From Rhodobacter sp. (lineage in GTDB: Bacteria > Pseudomonadota > Alphaproteobacteria > Rhodobacterales > Rhodobacteraceae): 60,101 nucleotides of DNA. Made by a program: the position numbers and the translations under genes. The DNA lies in assembly GCA_027490955.1 (NCBI GenBank), contig JAIXXB010000032.1, positions 1 through 60,101 on the forward strand, read 5' to 3'. Positions 34,851-43,859 of the stretch are shown here, piece by piece; position 1 is the first letter of the stretch; each line of letters starts with the position of its first letter. The notes under the pieces were generated by a model that ran no database searches, had not been told where the DNA came from, and saw only the letters and a program-made list of their open reading frames with translations.

Positions 34851-35972
34851 TTAGGCTGCTTTGTACTTATCAGCGTATTCAGTACGCTTGGCAATGAATT
34901 CTGCCGATTGTGCAGGCCACCACCACAGTTTGGCCAAAGCGGCATCATCGAAGGTAGCGCTGTAGTACTTGGACACTTCTGGGTCAACCAGATCAGCCGC
35001 GCCTTTGCCCACTGCGTTGGACGAGAAGGCGGTTGCCCACAGTGCCGCGCCTTCAGCAGTCGACACCCACTTGGCCAGCTCGTGTGCTTGGTCAACGTTG
35101 GTGGCGTTCTTCATCAAGACAAAGCCTTGGTGCCAAGCAAATGCACCCTCAACAGGGGCAATATACTTATAGCCATCATTGCGCAGGTTATAACCTGTCG
35201 AATCCCAGCACAGGCCAATGGTTGCGCCGTTTGCGGTAAAGCCAGCGTTGGCCTCATTCTCGCCCGACCACCACTGAACAACGTTGCCTTTTGCGGCAAT
35301 CGCTTCTGCCAGCGCGATGTCCCAAAGCTGGGTCATCTTGGCCATGTCGGTGTAACCTTCGATCCATGGGAACGGCAGTTTGCCCTGTGCGTCCAGCCAA
35401 CGGCCCATAGCAGCCAACGTCGAGTGCGGACGCAGAACAGCTTGGTTTTCGGCGTTGAACAGATCACCCAGCGATGGGGGGGACGATACTTTGGCCGACG
35501 CTTCGTTGATCAGCAGCGATTCGGTGCCCCAGTTGGAAGGCACATAGAACAACTGGCCATCTGCACGCGAACGCTCGCCTGCCGAACCATCCGCCAAACC
35601 TGGCAGATAGTTGTCCATCGCCAGTTTAGCTTCATCGAAAGGTGCCAGCAGGCCGTTCGAATTCCAGCCGCCCCAACGGTCGATGGTAGGCTCGATCAAA
35701 TCGATTCCGCCAGCTTCCAAGGCGACCTTGGCTTCGGCAAACATGGTATCTTGGTCAGGCAGTTCTTTGAAATTCACGGTAATGCCCGTAGCAGCGGTGA
35801 ATGCGGGGAACACTTTTTCTGCCAGTGCAGGGTAGCCTGCCCAGCCAACGAAATTCACTTCGCCCGACGAGGCCAGCGCCTTGGACGAAATCAGAGCGGG
35901 GGCCGCGAGTGCACCTGCGCCAACGGCGGAGGTCTTTAGAAAGCTGCGGCGGTTCATGGTGGATTTGGTCAA
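34851..35972 (-). CDS. PotD-like solute-binding protein, Tat-exported
   Basis: The protein has about 373 residues. The N-terminus MNRRSFLKTSAVGAGALAAPALI is a twin-arginine signal, so the folded protein is exported to the periplasm. The body follows the PotD pattern (EVNFVGWAGYPALAEKVFPAFTAATGITV, FYVPSNWGTESLLIN). TTG 35972 is favoured since GGGAG lies just upstream; ATG 35957 is the alternative. The ligand is probably a polyamine or related amine. The upstream region carries a striking palindrome (36139-36154). Confidence 0.87.
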   Translation of the reverse strand: MTKSTMNRRSFLKTSAVGAGALAAPALISSKALASSGEVNFVGWAGYPALAEKVFPAFTAATGITVNFKELPDQDTMFAEAKVALEAGGIDLIEPTIDRWGGWNSNGLLAPFDEAKLAMDNYLPGLADGSAGERSRADGQLFYVPSNWGTESLLINEASAKVSSPPSLGDLFNAENQAVLRPHSTLAAMGRWLDAQGKLPFPWIEGYTDMAKMTQLWDIALAEAIAAKGNVVQWWSGENEANAGFTANGATIGLCWDSTGYNLRNDGYKYIAPVEGAFAWHQGFVLMKNATNVDQAHELAKWVSTAEGAALWATAFSSNAVGKGAADLVDPEVSKYYSATFDDAALAKLWWWPAQSAEFIAKRTEYADKYKAA

Positions 35973-36138
35973 GTTCGTCTCCCTTGGTTTCCGCAAAGCG
36001 GATGTTATGGGGTCTTTGGGCGGCCCCACGTCGCGTATGCCTGTATGAGCCCGTTTTACGTCACCTCTGTGACACTGGCCTTCAAGACATCACGGGGCAA
36101 GTTAACGCGCCTCTTTTGCGCCCTGTCAACTGCTCTTG

Positions 36139-36154
36139 TTGACTGGACAGTCAA
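36139..36154. promoter_or_regulatory. TTGACTG-GA-CAGTCAA palindrome, probable TetR/GntR operator
   Basis: Perfect 7-bp arms with a 2-bp spacer. It overlaps another dyad, GTCAAC (36125-36130) with GTTGAC (36138-36143). The layout resembles operators of TetR-family repressors such as BetI. It sits 167 bp upstream of the PotD-like start. No such regulator is encoded in the window. Confidence 0.6.
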
Positions 36155-36230
36155 TAAGCAAAAAAATGATGAGTCCAGCCTCTTTTCGCCCCGAAAACAG
36201 ACAAACTGTGCCCTTGGGGGCCATCGCGGC

Positions 36231-36258
36231 TTGGCAATCTGTTTTCGCTAGATATAGT
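36231..36258 (+). promoter_or_regulatory. Sigma-70-like promoter of thyA
   Basis: TTGGCA at 36231-36236 and TATAGT at 36253-36258 are separated by 16 bp. A start of transcription near 36265 would give a short leader with the GGAGGGATAG ribosome site. Confidence 0.5.
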
Positions 36259-36282
36259 AGAGCGCACAACTTGGAGGGATAG

Positions 36283-37116
36283 ATGCAGCAGTATCACGAC
36301 GCGCTCTCGCATATTCTCGCGCATGGCGTGCCCTCGGATGACCGAACAGGCACGGGCACGCTGTCGGTATTTGGTATGCAGATGCGCTATGCGATGCGCG
36401 ATGGCTTTCCCTTGGTCACCACCAAGAAATTGCATCTAAAATCCATTATACACGAACTGTTATGGTTTTTGGCAGGCGATACCAATGTGCGCTATTTGCA
36501 GAAGCATGGCGTGACCATTTGGGATGAATGGGCCGATGAAAACGGCGATTTAGGCCCTGTTTACGGCCAGCAGTGGCGCAGGTTCCCCGTTTTGCAACCT
36601 GCGGGGGGTGAAGATGCGGGCCGTGGGCTGTTTCATGCAGGCGCGCGCGACCAAATTGCTGACCTGCTGCACCTGATTCGCACCCGCCCTGACAGCCGCC
36701 GCATGATCGTTTCGGCGTGGAATCCGGGTGAGATTGATCAGATGGCCCTGCCACCCTGCCATACGATGTGGCAAGTGCGCATTCTGGGCGGCAAGTTGCA
36801 TTTGCAACTGTATCAGCGCTCTGCCGATATGTTCCTTGGCGTGCCGTTCAACATCGCCTCTTACGCGCTGCTTTTGCACATGCTGGCCCATGTGACGGGC
36901 TATGAGGCGGGGGATTTCGTGCATTCCATTGGGGATGCGCATATTTACAACACGCACATGGATCAGGTTGCGCTGCAATTGTCGCGCAGACCAAAGGCGC
37001 TGCCGCAACTGCGATTTACCCGCAAGGTCGATGACCTGTTTGCCTTTCAATTCGATGACATTGTCTTTGATGGCTATGATCCCGACCCCGCCATCCGCGC
37101 ACCCGTGGCGGTGTAG
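36283..37116 (+). CDS. thyA: Thymidylate synthase
   Basis: The protein has 277 residues. It methylates dUMP to dTMP using methylenetetrahydrofolate. [39 protein letters not shown], catalytic PPCHTMWQ and [23 protein letters not shown] are clear ThyA signatures. A strong GGAGGGATAG site precedes the ATG. The next gene, dihydrofolate reductase, starts immediately after the stop codon, which recycles the dihydrofolate product. Confidence 0.97.
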   Translation: MQQYHDALSHILAHGVPSDDRTGTGTLSVFGMQMRYAMRDGFPLVTTKKLHLKSIIHELLWFLAGDTNVRYLQKHGVTIWDEWADENGDLGPVYGQQWRRFPVLQPAGGEDAGRGLFHAGARDQIADLLHLIRTRPDSRRMIVSAWNPGEIDQMALPPCHTMWQVRILGGKLHLQLYQRSADMFLGVPFNIASYALLLHMLAHVTGYEAGDFVHSIGDAHIYNTHMDQVALQLSRRPKALPQLRFTRKVDDLFAFQFDDIVFDGYDPDPAIRAPVAV

Positions 37117-37596
37117 ATGCTGACCTTGATCGTTGCACGCGGGGTAGGGGGGGCCATTGGCAAAGACGGGGGTATCCCGTGGCATGCGCCCGAAGATTTG
37201 GCCGCCTTTCAGCGCGAAACCACAGGGGGCGTGTTGATTATGGGGCGCAAAACTTGGGAGTCTTTGCCCGTTAAACCCCTGCCGCGCCGAGTGAATATTG
37301 TGGTTACCGCGCAGCCCATGACCGCCGAAGGCGCGGTGTTTCTACCCTTTGACGCAGCCATAGCCCATGCCCGCGCTTTAAGGCATACGCGGCTATACGG
37401 GATTGGCGGGGCAGGGATTTATGCCGCTTTGTTTGCCCATGCGGATCGTTTGCTGATCACCGAGGTGGCGGCAGAAGTAGCGGGCGCTGATGCCTTCTTT
37501 CCTGATTTTGACGAAAGCGCTTGGCGCGAGATTGGCCGCATTCCCCTGCGCGCCAGCGCCCCCGCCGCGACATTGCGCGAGTTGATTCGCATCTAG
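37117..37596 (+). CDS. folA: Dihydrofolate reductase
   Basis: The protein has 159 residues. LIVARGVGGAIGKDGGIPWHAPEDLAAF, GVLIMGRKTWESL and the late YGIGGAGIYAALF are the DHFR substrate, NADPH and fold signatures. It begins directly after the thyA stop with no gap, so it is coupled to thyA. It regenerates tetrahydrofolate for thymidylate, purine and methionine synthesis. Confidence 0.95.
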   Translation: MLTLIVARGVGGAIGKDGGIPWHAPEDLAAFQRETTGGVLIMGRKTWESLPVKPLPRRVNIVVTAQPMTAEGAVFLPFDAAIAHARALRHTRLYGIGGAGIYAALFAHADRLLITEVAAEVAGADAFFPDFDESAWREIGRIPLRASAPAATLRELIRI

Positions 37597-37667
37597 GCGG
37601 CTGGACAGTGCCGCGTCGCGCCCTAGTTCTTTGAAAAGCCCTAAGTGCTTTGCAAAGGAGACCGCCC

Positions 37668-38072
37668 ATGCAACTTGCCACGCTCTATCTGTCCACCGCC
37701 GTGATCTTTTTGGTTTTGGACGCGATCATGCTGAACCTGCACATGCAGCCGCTGTTTCAACGGCATATCGGTGCCATGCTGGCCGAAGATATTCGTATTG
37801 GCCCTGCGGCGCTGTTCTACCTCGCCTATGTGGCGGGAGTGATCTATTTGGTCACATGGCCCGCGCTGAAAACAGGTTCGGCCGTTTTGCTGCCTGCGGC
37901 AATCATCGGCGCAATGGCCTATGGCACTTATGAATTCACCAGCTATACAATCATGAAAGACTGGCATATTTCCATGGTCATCACCGATGTGACATGGGGC
38001 ACAGTCTTGACCGCATTGTCAGCTTGGGGCGGGCTTGCAATCACCCGTGCAATATACGGGGCTGGCCAATGA
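37668..38072 (+). CDS. DUF2177 family membrane protein
   Basis: The protein has 134 residues and four hydrophobic segments (LATLYLSTAVIFLVLDAIML, ALFYLAYVAGVIYLVTW, VLLPAAIIGAMAYGTYEF, VTWGTVLTALSAWGGLAITR). The YEFTSYTIMKDWH segment between helices 3 and 4 is characteristic of DUF2177. The function is unknown. AAAGGAG lies upstream of ATG 37668. Its stop overlaps the ArsC-like start (ATGA). Confidence 0.85.
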   Translation: MQLATLYLSTAVIFLVLDAIMLNLHMQPLFQRHIGAMLAEDIRIGPAALFYLAYVAGVIYLVTWPALKTGSAVLLPAAIIGAMAYGTYEFTSYTIMKDWHISMVITDVTWGTVLTALSAWGGLAITRAIYGAGQ

Positions 38073-38395
38073 TTTTGTTTGGTATTTCCACCTGCGATAC
38101 CTGCAAAAAGGCGCTCAAGGCCCTGTCCGCAGCAGGGCATCAGGTAACTTTCCGTGACATTCGCGCCCAGCCCTTGTCGGCTGCCGAAATTGATCAGATC
38201 GTCGCAGAGTTTGGCGCGCGGGCAATCAATACCCAATCGACCACCTACCGCGGCTTTTCCGATTTTCTAAAAGCCTCTGAGCCCGAGGCGCAGATCGCGG
38301 CGCAACCCACTGTGATGAAGCGTCCCGTGATCCACACAGGTGCGGCATGGTATTTGGGTTTGGACAGTGCCGTGCAGCAGGCTTTGGGCATATAG
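38069..38395 (+). CDS. ArsC/Spx-family thioredoxin-fold protein
   Basis: The protein has 108 residues. ILFGISTCDTCKKALKAL with a CxxC at the start of the first helix, and VMKRPVIHTGAAWYLGL, match the ArsC/YffB-type arsenate-reductase-like family. Many YffB-like members are not true arsenate reductases, so the substrate is open. Translation is coupled to DUF2177 by a four-base overlap. Confidence 0.82.
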   Translation: MILFGISTCDTCKKALKALSAAGHQVTFRDIRAQPLSAAEIDQIVAEFGARAINTQSTTYRGFSDFLKASEPEAQIAAQPTVMKRPVIHTGAAWYLGLDSAVQQALGI

Positions 38396-38403
38396 AACGC
38401 ATT

Positions 38404-38419
38404 GCGCCCAAAAGGGCGC
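38404..38419. terminator. Bidirectional hairpin between the convergent ArsC-like and csp genes
   Basis: GCGCCC and GGGCGC flank an AAAA loop. It lies between two converging stop codons. The stem is short and there is no long T-run, so it may be weak. Confidence 0.5.
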
Positions 38420-38454
38420 TGCCAAACCTGCCCATCTGTGCGGCCAATTCGGCC

Positions 38455-38661
38455 TTACAGCGCCTTTAGGTTTGTGGCCGACTGTTTACCATTGCGGCCC
38501 GTTTCCATTTCATAGGAAACTTTCTGATTCTCATTCAAGCCCCGCATCCCTGCCGCTTGCACTGCCGAGATGTGAACAAAAACATCGGCCCCACCTTCAT
38601 CGGGTGCAATAAACCCGTAACCCTTTGTTTGGTTGAACCATTTTACGGTGCCACTGGGCAT
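38455..38661 (-). CDS. Cold-shock-domain protein (CspA family)
   Basis: The protein has 68 residues. GTVKWFNQTKGYGFIAPDEGG (RNP1) and DVFVHISAV (RNP2) are the nucleic-acid-binding motifs, so it is an RNA chaperone. AGGAGA precedes ATG 38661; longer upstream reading is not supported. The 224 bp upstream are gene-free and could give a long structured leader, as is usual for csp mRNAs. Confidence 0.93.
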   Translation of the reverse strand: MPSGTVKWFNQTKGYGFIAPDEGGADVFVHISAVQAAGMRGLNENQKVSYEMETGRNGKQSATNLKAL

Positions 38662-38885
38662 GCCGTTTCTCCTATCATAGTCCCCAGGGCGAGATTGCCG
38701 TGGTTGTGCGGGTTTCCCCTTGCAAGATAGTGCCAAAGCCTGCGTTAAAATCAAGTCAGAGTTTAAATCACCCGTCAAGGTTGCGCCAAAATTGCAGCAG
38801 TGTGGACGCAGCTTGGCCGCGCAGGGCTGCGGATGTGCAGCACCATGGCGCGAAATGCGCGGGCAAGCCCGCAATTTAGTTGGCG

Positions 38886-40241
38886 TTAAACAGCTGCCGA
38901 ATGCTGTGCGGCTGCCCTGTTATAGCCATCAAGCGATTGCGCAATCAGCCGTGTCAATGGCCGCGCTTCGGGTGGCACTTTTAGCCCTTCGGCATCCAAA
39001 GTCACCACGGATTGAAAGGCCGCAAAAGATGTATTCAGCAATTCGTCCAATGCGGCGGGGTGGTAACCCAAGCGCTGTGCAATCCGCGCGCGGTCAATGC
39101 GAAACTCGCACATCAGCTGTTCAATCATTGCGCCGCGCAAGTGATCTTCGGGCGAAAAGCGATGGCCGCGCTGCACAGAAAATCTTTTGTTTTCGATGGC
39201 CGCGGCATAATCTGCGGTGCGCGAGGCGTTTTGAGCGAACCCCTGCGGCAGGCGCGAAATGGATGAGGCGCCAAGCCCAAGCAAAACATCTGCCGTATCA
39301 TCTGTGTAGCCTTGAAAATTGCGCCGCAATTGGCCCGTTTTGGCGGCCTTGGCCATGTTGTCTTCGGAAAGGGCGAAATGATCTATCCCGACCGCCTGAT
39401 ACCCCGCCTCGCCGAGCAGATCTGAGGCCAGTTCAAACAAATGCAGCCTCTCCTGAGGGGTGGGCAGGGCCGCGGTAGGGATCATTTGCTGGCGGCGGCT
39501 CATCCATGGCACATGGGCATAGCCGTATAACGCCACGCGACTGGGCGAAAGCGAGATCAGTTGCATCACCGATTCGGCCATGCGCGCCTCGGTCTGGTGC
39601 GGCAAGCCAAACAAGATATCGACATTCAGCGCAAAGATGCCCGCATCGCGGATCATATCGCCCACTTGGCGCGTTAGGTAAAATGGCTGGCTTCGACCTA
39701 TGGCTGTTTGCACCTCGGGGTCGAAATCTTGCACCCCAATAGAGGCGCGGTTCATGCCCAAATCTGTCAGCGCACGCAGGCGGGCCGCATCAATTTCATT
39801 GGGGTCAATTTCCACCGAAAACTCGCCGCCCTTGGCCAGTGGGGCCAGCGCAAAAATCGCTTGGCCCAGTTCAGTGATCATCGCCGCAGGCATTAAGGTA
39901 GGGGTGCCGCCACCCCAATGCAGGCGCGACAAGGTCACGCCTTGGGGCAGGATGGCGCGCAGCAGGTCAATTTCCGCCAGCAGGGTTTTTGCATAGGCGC
40001 GCAGCGGCGCATCCGACGATGTGCCTTGCGTGCGGCAGGCGCAAAACCAACACAATCGGCGGCAAAACGGCACATGCAGATATAGGGAAATCTGGCTGTA
40101 TGGTTTGATCGCGCGCACCCATTGCGCGAAATCGCTGGGCCCCACATCTGCGCTGAAATGCGGCGCGGTGGGATAGCTGGTGTAGCGCGGCACGCGCGCA
40201 TCGAATAGGCCGAATTCGGCAAGTTGCGAAATCTGTGTCAT
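38886..40241 (-). CDS. hemN: Oxygen-independent coproporphyrinogen III oxidase
   Basis: The protein has about 451 residues. The radical-SAM cluster motif CRRLCWFC near residue 62, the LHWGGGTPTLM glycine motif, and the N-terminus ARVPRYTSYPTAPHFS are diagnostic of HemN. It makes protoporphyrinogen without oxygen for haem (and bacteriochlorophyll where present). ATG 40241 gives the standard N-terminus (MTQISQLAEFGLFDARVPRYTS). A perfect FNR box is centred exactly 41.5 bp upstream of this ATG. It is divergent from fnrL. Confidence 0.95.
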   Translation of the reverse strand: MTQISQLAEFGLFDARVPRYTSYPTAPHFSADVGPSDFAQWVRAIKPYSQISLYLHVPFCRRLCWFCACRTQGTSSDAPLRAYAKTLLAEIDLLRAILPQGVTLSRLHWGGGTPTLMPAAMITELGQAIFALAPLAKGGEFSVEIDPNEIDAARLRALTDLGMNRASIGVQDFDPEVQTAIGRSQPFYLTRQVGDMIRDAGIFALNVDILFGLPHQTEARMAESVMQLISLSPSRVALYGYAHVPWMSRRQQMIPTAALPTPQERLHLFELASDLLGEAGYQAVGIDHFALSEDNMAKAAKTGQLRRNFQGYTDDTADVLLGLGASSISRLPQGFAQNASRTADYAAAIENKRFSVQRGHRFSPEDHLRGAMIEQLMCEFRIDRARIAQRLGYHPAALDELLNTSFAAFQSVVTLDAEGLKVPPEARPLTRLIAQSLDGYNRAAAQHSAAV

Positions 40242-40275
40242 GCGGTTAGGCTTGACCATCATGACGGGTCTTGCT

Positions 40276-40289
40276 TTGATTCAGATCAA
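40276..40289. promoter_or_regulatory. Perfect FNR/FnrL box between hemN and fnrL
   Basis: TTGAT-TCAG-ATCAA is a full consensus FNR dyad. It is placed to activate hemN and to overlap the fnrL leader (20 bp before GTG 40309), where it could autorepress. Confidence 0.88.
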
Positions 40290-40308
40290 GTCCGAAGGGG
40301 GCCGCCAC

Positions 40309-41052
40309 GTGTTGCATCAAAAATTATCCAGCCATATCAGTTGCGGCGATTGTGCGATTCGCCACCGCGCCGTTTGTGCGCGCTGTGATACGGGTGAGTT
40401 GGCCGAACTTGAGGCGGTGAAGTTTTACCGCAGCTATCCCGCAGGCGCGCCCGTGGTGTGGTCGGGTGAGCAGATGGATTTTGTGGCCTCGGTAGTCTCG
40501 GGTATCGCGGCGCTGACGCAAACTTTGGAAGACGGGCGGCGGCAAATGGTGGGGCTTTTGCTGCCCTCTGATTTTGTTGGCCGTCCGGGGCGCAGCCATG
40601 CGGCCTATGATGTCACCGCCACCACCGATTTGGTGATGTGCTGTTTTCGTAAAAAACCCTTCGAGGCGCTGATCGAAAAGACGCCGCATCTTGCCCATCG
40701 TCTGTTGGAAATGACTTTGGACGAATTGGACGCGGCGCGCGAATGGATGCTGCTTCTTGGCCGCAAAACCGCGCGCGAGAAAATTGCCAGTTTTCTGTGT
40801 ATTCTGGCGCGGCGCGAGGCGGCTTTGCAGATGAAATCTGTCGGCCATGCCATGACGATTGAATTGCCGCTGACGCGCGAAGAGTTGGCCGATTATCTGG
40901 GTTTGACGCTGGAAACAGTCAGCCGCCAAATTTCGGCGCTGCGCCGCGAGGGGGTTTTGGATTTGGTCGGCAAGCGCGGCGTTTTGGTGCCTGATTTTGA
41001 TGCTTTGCAAGATATTGCGGGCGATGATGGCGATGGGGCAATGCTCAGCTAA
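40309..41052 (+). CDS. fnrL: Oxygen-responsive regulator FnrL
   Basis: The protein has 247 residues from GTG 40309, essentially the length of known FnrL proteins, with AAGGGGG upstream. The longer frame from 40240 would translate the FNR box and is rejected. Cysteines 12, 15, 23 and 26 (SCGDCAIRHRAVCARC), with one from a later Cys pair near residue 112, would hold the oxygen-labile 4Fe-4S cluster. The core VASVVSGIAALTQTLEDGRRQMVGLLLPSDFVGRPG and the recognition helix LGLTLETVSRQISALRREG are typical. It controls the hemN and cco genes through the nearby boxes. Confidence 0.94.
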   Translation: MLHQKLSSHISCGDCAIRHRAVCARCDTGELAELEAVKFYRSYPAGAPVVWSGEQMDFVASVVSGIAALTQTLEDGRRQMVGLLLPSDFVGRPGRSHAAYDVTATTDLVMCCFRKKPFEALIEKTPHLAHRLLEMTLDELDAAREWMLLLGRKTAREKIASFLCILARREAALQMKSVGHAMTIELPLTREELADYLGLTLETVSRQISALRREGVLDLVGKRGVLVPDFDALQDIAGDDGDGAMLS

Positions 41053-41205
41053 CTGCGCCTTATGACCCAGTGCATTGCTCAGGCAATCGTTGCGAATCAT
41101 GCCCACCCTGCGCGCCTGCACTTCAAGGCTGGGCAAATCGCGGCCAGAGCCGCCGCAGAAATCACCACAAACCAGCCAGCAATCGCCGCTTGCCCGCGCC
41201 CAGAA

Positions 41206-41219
41206 TTGACCCAGATCAA
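41206..41219. promoter_or_regulatory. FNR box upstream of ccoN
   Basis: TTGAC-CCAG-ATCAA has one mismatch to the consensus. It is centred about 101 bp before ccoN, which predicts a transcription start near 41254 and a 60-nt leader. Confidence 0.82.
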
Positions 41220-41313
41220 GGCGGCTGCGCGCGAGGTCGCGCAAAACACCCCTGTCGCAATGTCACATCCGCGCCCTGCGCGGGGAAAATGTGCAACAAG
41301 ATAGGGACAAAAC

Positions 41314-42918
41314 ATGTGGGATTATTTCAAGCTGCTGGCCTTGGGTGTGATCGCCGTGCTTGCCACCATTGGTGTGCAATACGGCTGGGATCTGCCCTAC
41401 AAGGCCAATGCCGCCGTGGTCATGCTGGCCGCTGCGGCAACATTTATCATCACCCTTCGCGGGATGGAGCGCCCAAAGCTGGCCACCAATATGGGCGAAT
41501 ACAACGATGATGTCGTGCGCGCAGGCGTCATTGCCACTGCGTTTTGGGGCGTGGTTGGGTTTTTGGTAGGGGTGATAATCGCCTTTCAACTGGCCTTCCC
41601 CAGCCTGAATATTGAAATGGAGGGTATCCTTAACTTTGGCCGCCTGCGCCCGTTGCACACCTCGGCGGTGATTTTCGCCTTTGGCGGCAATGCGCTGATT
41701 ATGTCGGCGTTTTACATTGTCCAGCGCACCAGCGGCGCGCGGCTGTGGGGCGGCGGGTTGGCATGGTTCGTGTTCTGGGGCTGGCAAGTGATGATCGTTT
41801 TGGCCGCAACATCCTATCTATTGGGCGGCACGCAGGGCAAGGAATATGCCGAAACAGTTTGGTATATTGACCTGTGGATTGCGGTGGTTTGGGTTGCCTT
41901 TCTGTTGGTCTTTATCGGCACGCTGTATCGGCGTCGCGAGCCGCATATCTATGTCGCCAACTGGTTTCTTTTGTCGATGATCATCACAGTGGCGATGCTG
42001 CATATCGTCAACAATCTGGCGATCCCCGTCTCGATCCTGTCTTCGCAATCGGTGCCCGTTTTCGCAGGGGTGCAAGATGCGATGACACAGTGGTGGTATG
42101 GCCACAATGCTGTGGGGTTCTTCCTGACGGCGGGGTTCCTTGGCATGATGTATTACTTCGTGCCAAAGCAGGCGGAAAAGCCTGTCTACAGCTACAAGCT
42201 GTCCATCGTGCATTTTTGGGCGTTGATTTTCCTCTACATTTGGGCTGGCCCGCACCATCTGCACTATACCGCATTGCCTGAATGGGCCTCGACGCTTGGC
42301 ATGGTGTTCTCGGTCATCCTGTGGATGCCAAGTTGGGGCGGTATGATTAATGGGCTGATGACCCTGTCTGGCGCATGGGACAAGCTGCGCACTGACCCGA
42401 TTTTGCGCATGTTCGCGGTGGCGGTCGGCTTTTACGGCATGTCCACCTTTGAAGGGCCGATGATGTCGATCAAGGCGGTCAACAGCCTGTCGCATTACAC
42501 CGATTGGACAATCGGCCACGTGCATTCGGGTGCGCTGGGATGGAATGGCATGATCACCTTTGCCACGCTGTATTTCCTCACCCCGCGCCTGTGGAACCGC
42601 GCGGGCATGTACAGCGCATCGCTGGTCAACTGGCATTTCTGGCTCGCCACGATCGGGATCGTTCTTTACGCCGCCTCGATGTGGGTGACGGGCATGATGG
42701 AGGGGCTGATGTGGCGCGAAGTGGATGCCAATGGGTTCCTTGTGAATGCCTTCGCCGACACAGTTGCGGCCAAGTTCCCGATGTATGTGCTGCGCGGCAC
42801 GGGGGGGCTGATGTATTTGGCTGGCGCTTTGCTGATGGTGTTCAACATGTGGATGACGGTGCGCGGCTTGCCCGCCAAATCGCCCATCAACATGAACACC
42901 GCAATTCCAGCAGAATAG
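41314..42918 (+). CDS. ccoN: Cytochrome cbb3 oxidase subunit I
   Basis: The protein has 534 residues and about twelve membrane helices. It is the catalytic subunit carrying the haem b and haem b3-CuB centre. Conserved histidine motifs are visible: [44 protein letters not shown] and [20 protein letters not shown]. It reduces oxygen with high affinity at the inner membrane. It is first of the ccoNOQP operon and preceded by an FNR box. Confidence 0.97.
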   Translation: MWDYFKLLALGVIAVLATIGVQYGWDLPYKANAAVVMLAAAATFIITLRGMERPKLATNMGEYNDDVVRAGVIATAFWGVVGFLVGVIIAFQLAFPSLNIEMEGILNFGRLRPLHTSAVIFAFGGNALIMSAFYIVQRTSGARLWGGGLAWFVFWGWQVMIVLAATSYLLGGTQGKEYAETVWYIDLWIAVVWVAFLLVFIGTLYRRREPHIYVANWFLLSMIITVAMLHIVNNLAIPVSILSSQSVPVFAGVQDAMTQWWYGHNAVGFFLTAGFLGMMYYFVPKQAEKPVYSYKLSIVHFWALIFLYIWAGPHHLHYTALPEWASTLGMVFSVILWMPSWGGMINGLMTLSGAWDKLRTDPILRMFAVAVGFYGMSTFEGPMMSIKAVNSLSHYTDWTIGHVHSGALGWNGMITFATLYFLTPRLWNRAGMYSASLVNWHFWLATIGIVLYAASMWVTGMMEGLMWREVDANGFLVNAFADTVAAKFPMYVLRGTGGLMYLAGALLMVFNMWMTVRGLPAKSPINMNTAIPAE

Positions 42919-42929
42919 GGGGCGAAGCC

Positions 42930-43655
42930 ATGGCTTTTCTAGACAAACATAAATCCATCGAAACCCATGCCACGCTGCTGGCTGTCCTATCTCTTGTGGT
43001 GGTGGCCATTGGCGGTATCGTGGAAATCGCGCCTTTGTTCTATATTCAGAACACCATCGAAAAGGTGCAAGGGGTGCGCCCATATACGCCGCTAGAGCTG
43101 GCAGGGCGCGACATTTACATCCGCGAAGGCTGCTATGTTTGCCATAGCCAAATGATCCGCCCCATGCGCGACGAGGTGGAACGCTATGGCCATTATTCGC
43201 TGGCGGCGGAATCCATGTATGACCATCCGTTTCAATGGGGCAGCAAACGCACGGGGCCTGATCTGGCCCGTGTTGGCGGGCGCTATTCGGATGCTTGGCA
43301 TGTGGATCATCTGACCAACCCGCAAGCGGTGGTGCCTGAATCGGTGATGCCGAAATACAGCTACCTTTTGCGGGCCACAGTCGATGGCGAACATATCGCG
43401 CAGATCATGTCTACCCACGCCATGGTTGGCGTGCCCTATACCAGCGATATGATCGACAATGCGGTCGCCGATTTTGCCGCACAGGCCAACCCAGATGGCG
43501 ATACCTCAGGCCTTGAGGCGCGCTATGGCCGCGTCACCTTGTCTAACTTTGACGGCCAGTCCCAACTGACCGAAATGGACGCGCTGATTGCCTATTTGCA
43601 AGTGCTGGGCACGATGGTGGATTTCTCTACCTTCCAGCCCGACCCAACGCGTTAG
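42930..43655 (+). CDS. ccoO: Cytochrome cbb3 oxidase subunit II (c-type haem)
   Basis: The protein has 241 residues. One N-terminal membrane anchor ([24 protein letters not shown]) is followed by the single haem-binding site CYVCH near residue 66 and a distal methionine region (ESVMPKYSY). ATG 42930 has GGGGGCGAAG upstream; in-frame sequence further left overlaps ccoN and is not used. It transfers electrons from CcoP to CcoN. Confidence 0.96.
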   Translation: MAFLDKHKSIETHATLLAVLSLVVVAIGGIVEIAPLFYIQNTIEKVQGVRPYTPLELAGRDIYIREGCYVCHSQMIRPMRDEVERYGHYSLAAESMYDHPFQWGSKRTGPDLARVGGRYSDAWHVDHLTNPQAVVPESVMPKYSYLLRATVDGEHIAQIMSTHAMVGVPYTSDMIDNAVADFAAQANPDGDTSGLEARYGRVTLSNFDGQSQLTEMDALIAYLQVLGTMVDFSTFQPDPTR

Positions 43656-43664
43656 GGGGCAGAT

Positions 43665-43856
43665 ATGGATATCTACAGCCTGATGCGTGAATTTGCCGAT
43701 AGCTGGGCGCTGCTGGCGCTGTTCGTCTTCTTTGCGGGGGTGGTTGTCTGGGCCTTCCGCCCAGGTTCGCGCACCCTGCATGACGACATCGCGCAGTCTA
43801 TTTTTCGAAACGATCTGAAACCCGCGCCTTTAGCGGCGCAAGATGAGGAGGCGTAA
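43665..43856 (+). CDS. ccoQ: Cytochrome cbb3 oxidase subunit CcoQ
   Basis: The protein has 63 residues: one membrane helix (WALLALFVFFAGVVVWAF) followed by the conserved RPGSRTLHDDIAQSIFRND tail. It stabilises or regulates the cbb3 complex. It lies 9 bp after ccoO and 3 bp before ccoP. Confidence 0.92.
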   Translation: MDIYSLMREFADSWALLALFVFFAGVVVWAFRPGSRTLHDDIAQSIFRNDLKPAPLAAQDEEA

Positions 43857-43859
43857 AAG

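Larger units (their letters stand above)
35973..36282. other. Divergent promoter region, PotD-like gene / thyA
   Basis: No gene is present in these 310 bp. It contains the palindrome at 36139-36154, an overlapping GTCAAC/GTTGAC dyad and a recognisable thyA promoter at 36231-36258. Confidence 0.6.

Noticed and set aside
34908-35939. 343-codon frame antisense to the PotD-like gene
   Set aside because: No start signal and no family; the minus strand encodes a Tat-signal binding protein.
41062-41304. 80-codon frame between fnrL and ccoN
   Set aside because: No good ribosome site, and it spans the FNR box and leader of ccoN.
41818-43083. 421-codon open frame antisense to ccoN/ccoO
   Set aside because: Composition is His/Arg/Gln-rich as expected from the complement of a membrane-protein gene; no motif or start signal.
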